Position numbers and translations under genes: made by a program. A stretch of 5,417 bases of DNA, taken from contig JALHPH010000137.1 of the NCBI GenBank assembly GCA_022842565.1, forward strand, positions 1 through 5,417. Reading direction: 5' to 3'. Origin of the DNA: Fimbriimonadaceae bacterium. Lineage in GTDB: Bacteria > Armatimonadota > Fimbriimonadia > Fimbriimonadales > Fimbriimonadaceae. Below are positions 5,318 through 5,417 of the stretch, one piece after another (position 1 is the stretch's first letter; each line of letters starts with the position of its first letter). The notes under the pieces were generated by a model. It did no database searches, had not been told where the DNA came from, and saw nothing but the letters and a program-made list of their open reading frames with translations.

Positions 5318-5417
5318 TCAGGCGTTTTCCGCGGCCGCTTTGTGCAGGCGAGAGCCCCATGCCAGCACCGCCATGCCACCAAACGCCGCCACCACCAGCA
5401 TCGGAAGCACGCCCGGC
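5318..5417 (-). CDS. C-terminal end of a probable membrane protein, cut by the window edge
   Basis: Reading from the right edge, 32 codons end in TGA at 5318-5320. The residues PGVLPMLVVAAFGG then MAVLAWGSRLHKAAAENA form one hydrophobic helix followed by a short polar, positively charged tail. This is the usual appearance of the last transmembrane segment of an integral membrane protein. The stop lies just before the rpmB promoter, where a gene end is expected. Too little is visible to name a family. It would be read in the same direction as rpmB, but the rpmB promoter suggests separate control. Confidence 0.55.
   Translation of the reverse strand, partial: PGVLPMLVVAAFGGMAVLAWGSRLHKAAAENA

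Noticed and set aside
5073..5360. Minus-strand open frame of 95 codons overlapping rpmB and its promoter
   Set aside because: It runs through the rpmB promoter and coding region in another frame and yields a low-complexity basic peptide.

Overview
This window looks like ordinary chromosomal DNA from a diderm bacterium, most likely of the phylum Armatimonadota (Fimbriimonas-like). The placement rests mainly on the prepilin-like protein at 570-1244, whose N-terminal helix, the '[14 protein letters not shown]' stretch and the Cys-Pro and Asp-x-His motifs follow a style that is heavily expanded in Armatimonadota, Planctomycetota and Verrucomicrobiota. Start codons are often not ATG and several genes lack a Shine-Dalgarno site. 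This is inference from remembered protein style, not a database match.

Layout. Positions 1-465 (minus) hold the N-terminal part of a LytR-CpsA-Psr (LCP) family cell-envelope protein that runs off the left edge. A 104-base divergent spacer, unusually dense in short palindromes, separates it from a plus-strand pair: the prepilin-like protein (570-1244), then a zinc amidohydrolase (1241-2413) whose GTG start overlaps the prepilin stop. The amidohydrolase converges with, and its 3' end overlaps by 55 bases, a minus-strand gene for an unrecognised two-helix membrane protein (2359-3081). An initiator tRNA gene (3173-3249) follows, with a good -10 box upstream and a 16-bp terminator hairpin downstream. 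Next come a small VOC-fold protein (3341-3691, plus) and, convergent with a 4-base overlap of stop codons, a GYF_2-domain membrane protein (3688-4248, minus). On the same strand are mscL (4356-4775) and rpmB (4958-5227), each apparently its own transcription unit. The right edge (5318-5417, minus) appears to be the end of a membrane-protein gene.

How the genes relate. The genes do not form one pathway. The window mixes translation genes (initiator tRNA, bL28), envelope and osmotic functions (LCP, MscL, prepilin-like protein, two membrane proteins of unknown role) and two enzyme-like proteins of unproven substrate (amidohydrolase, VOC protein). The only clear translational coupling is prepilin to amidohydrolase. 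No mobile element, CRISPR array, phage gene or defence system was seen, and nothing amounts to a new multi-gene system. The points most worth checking are the C73 discriminator base of the initiator tRNA, the palindrome-rich divergent spacer, and the bulky residue at the MscL gate position.
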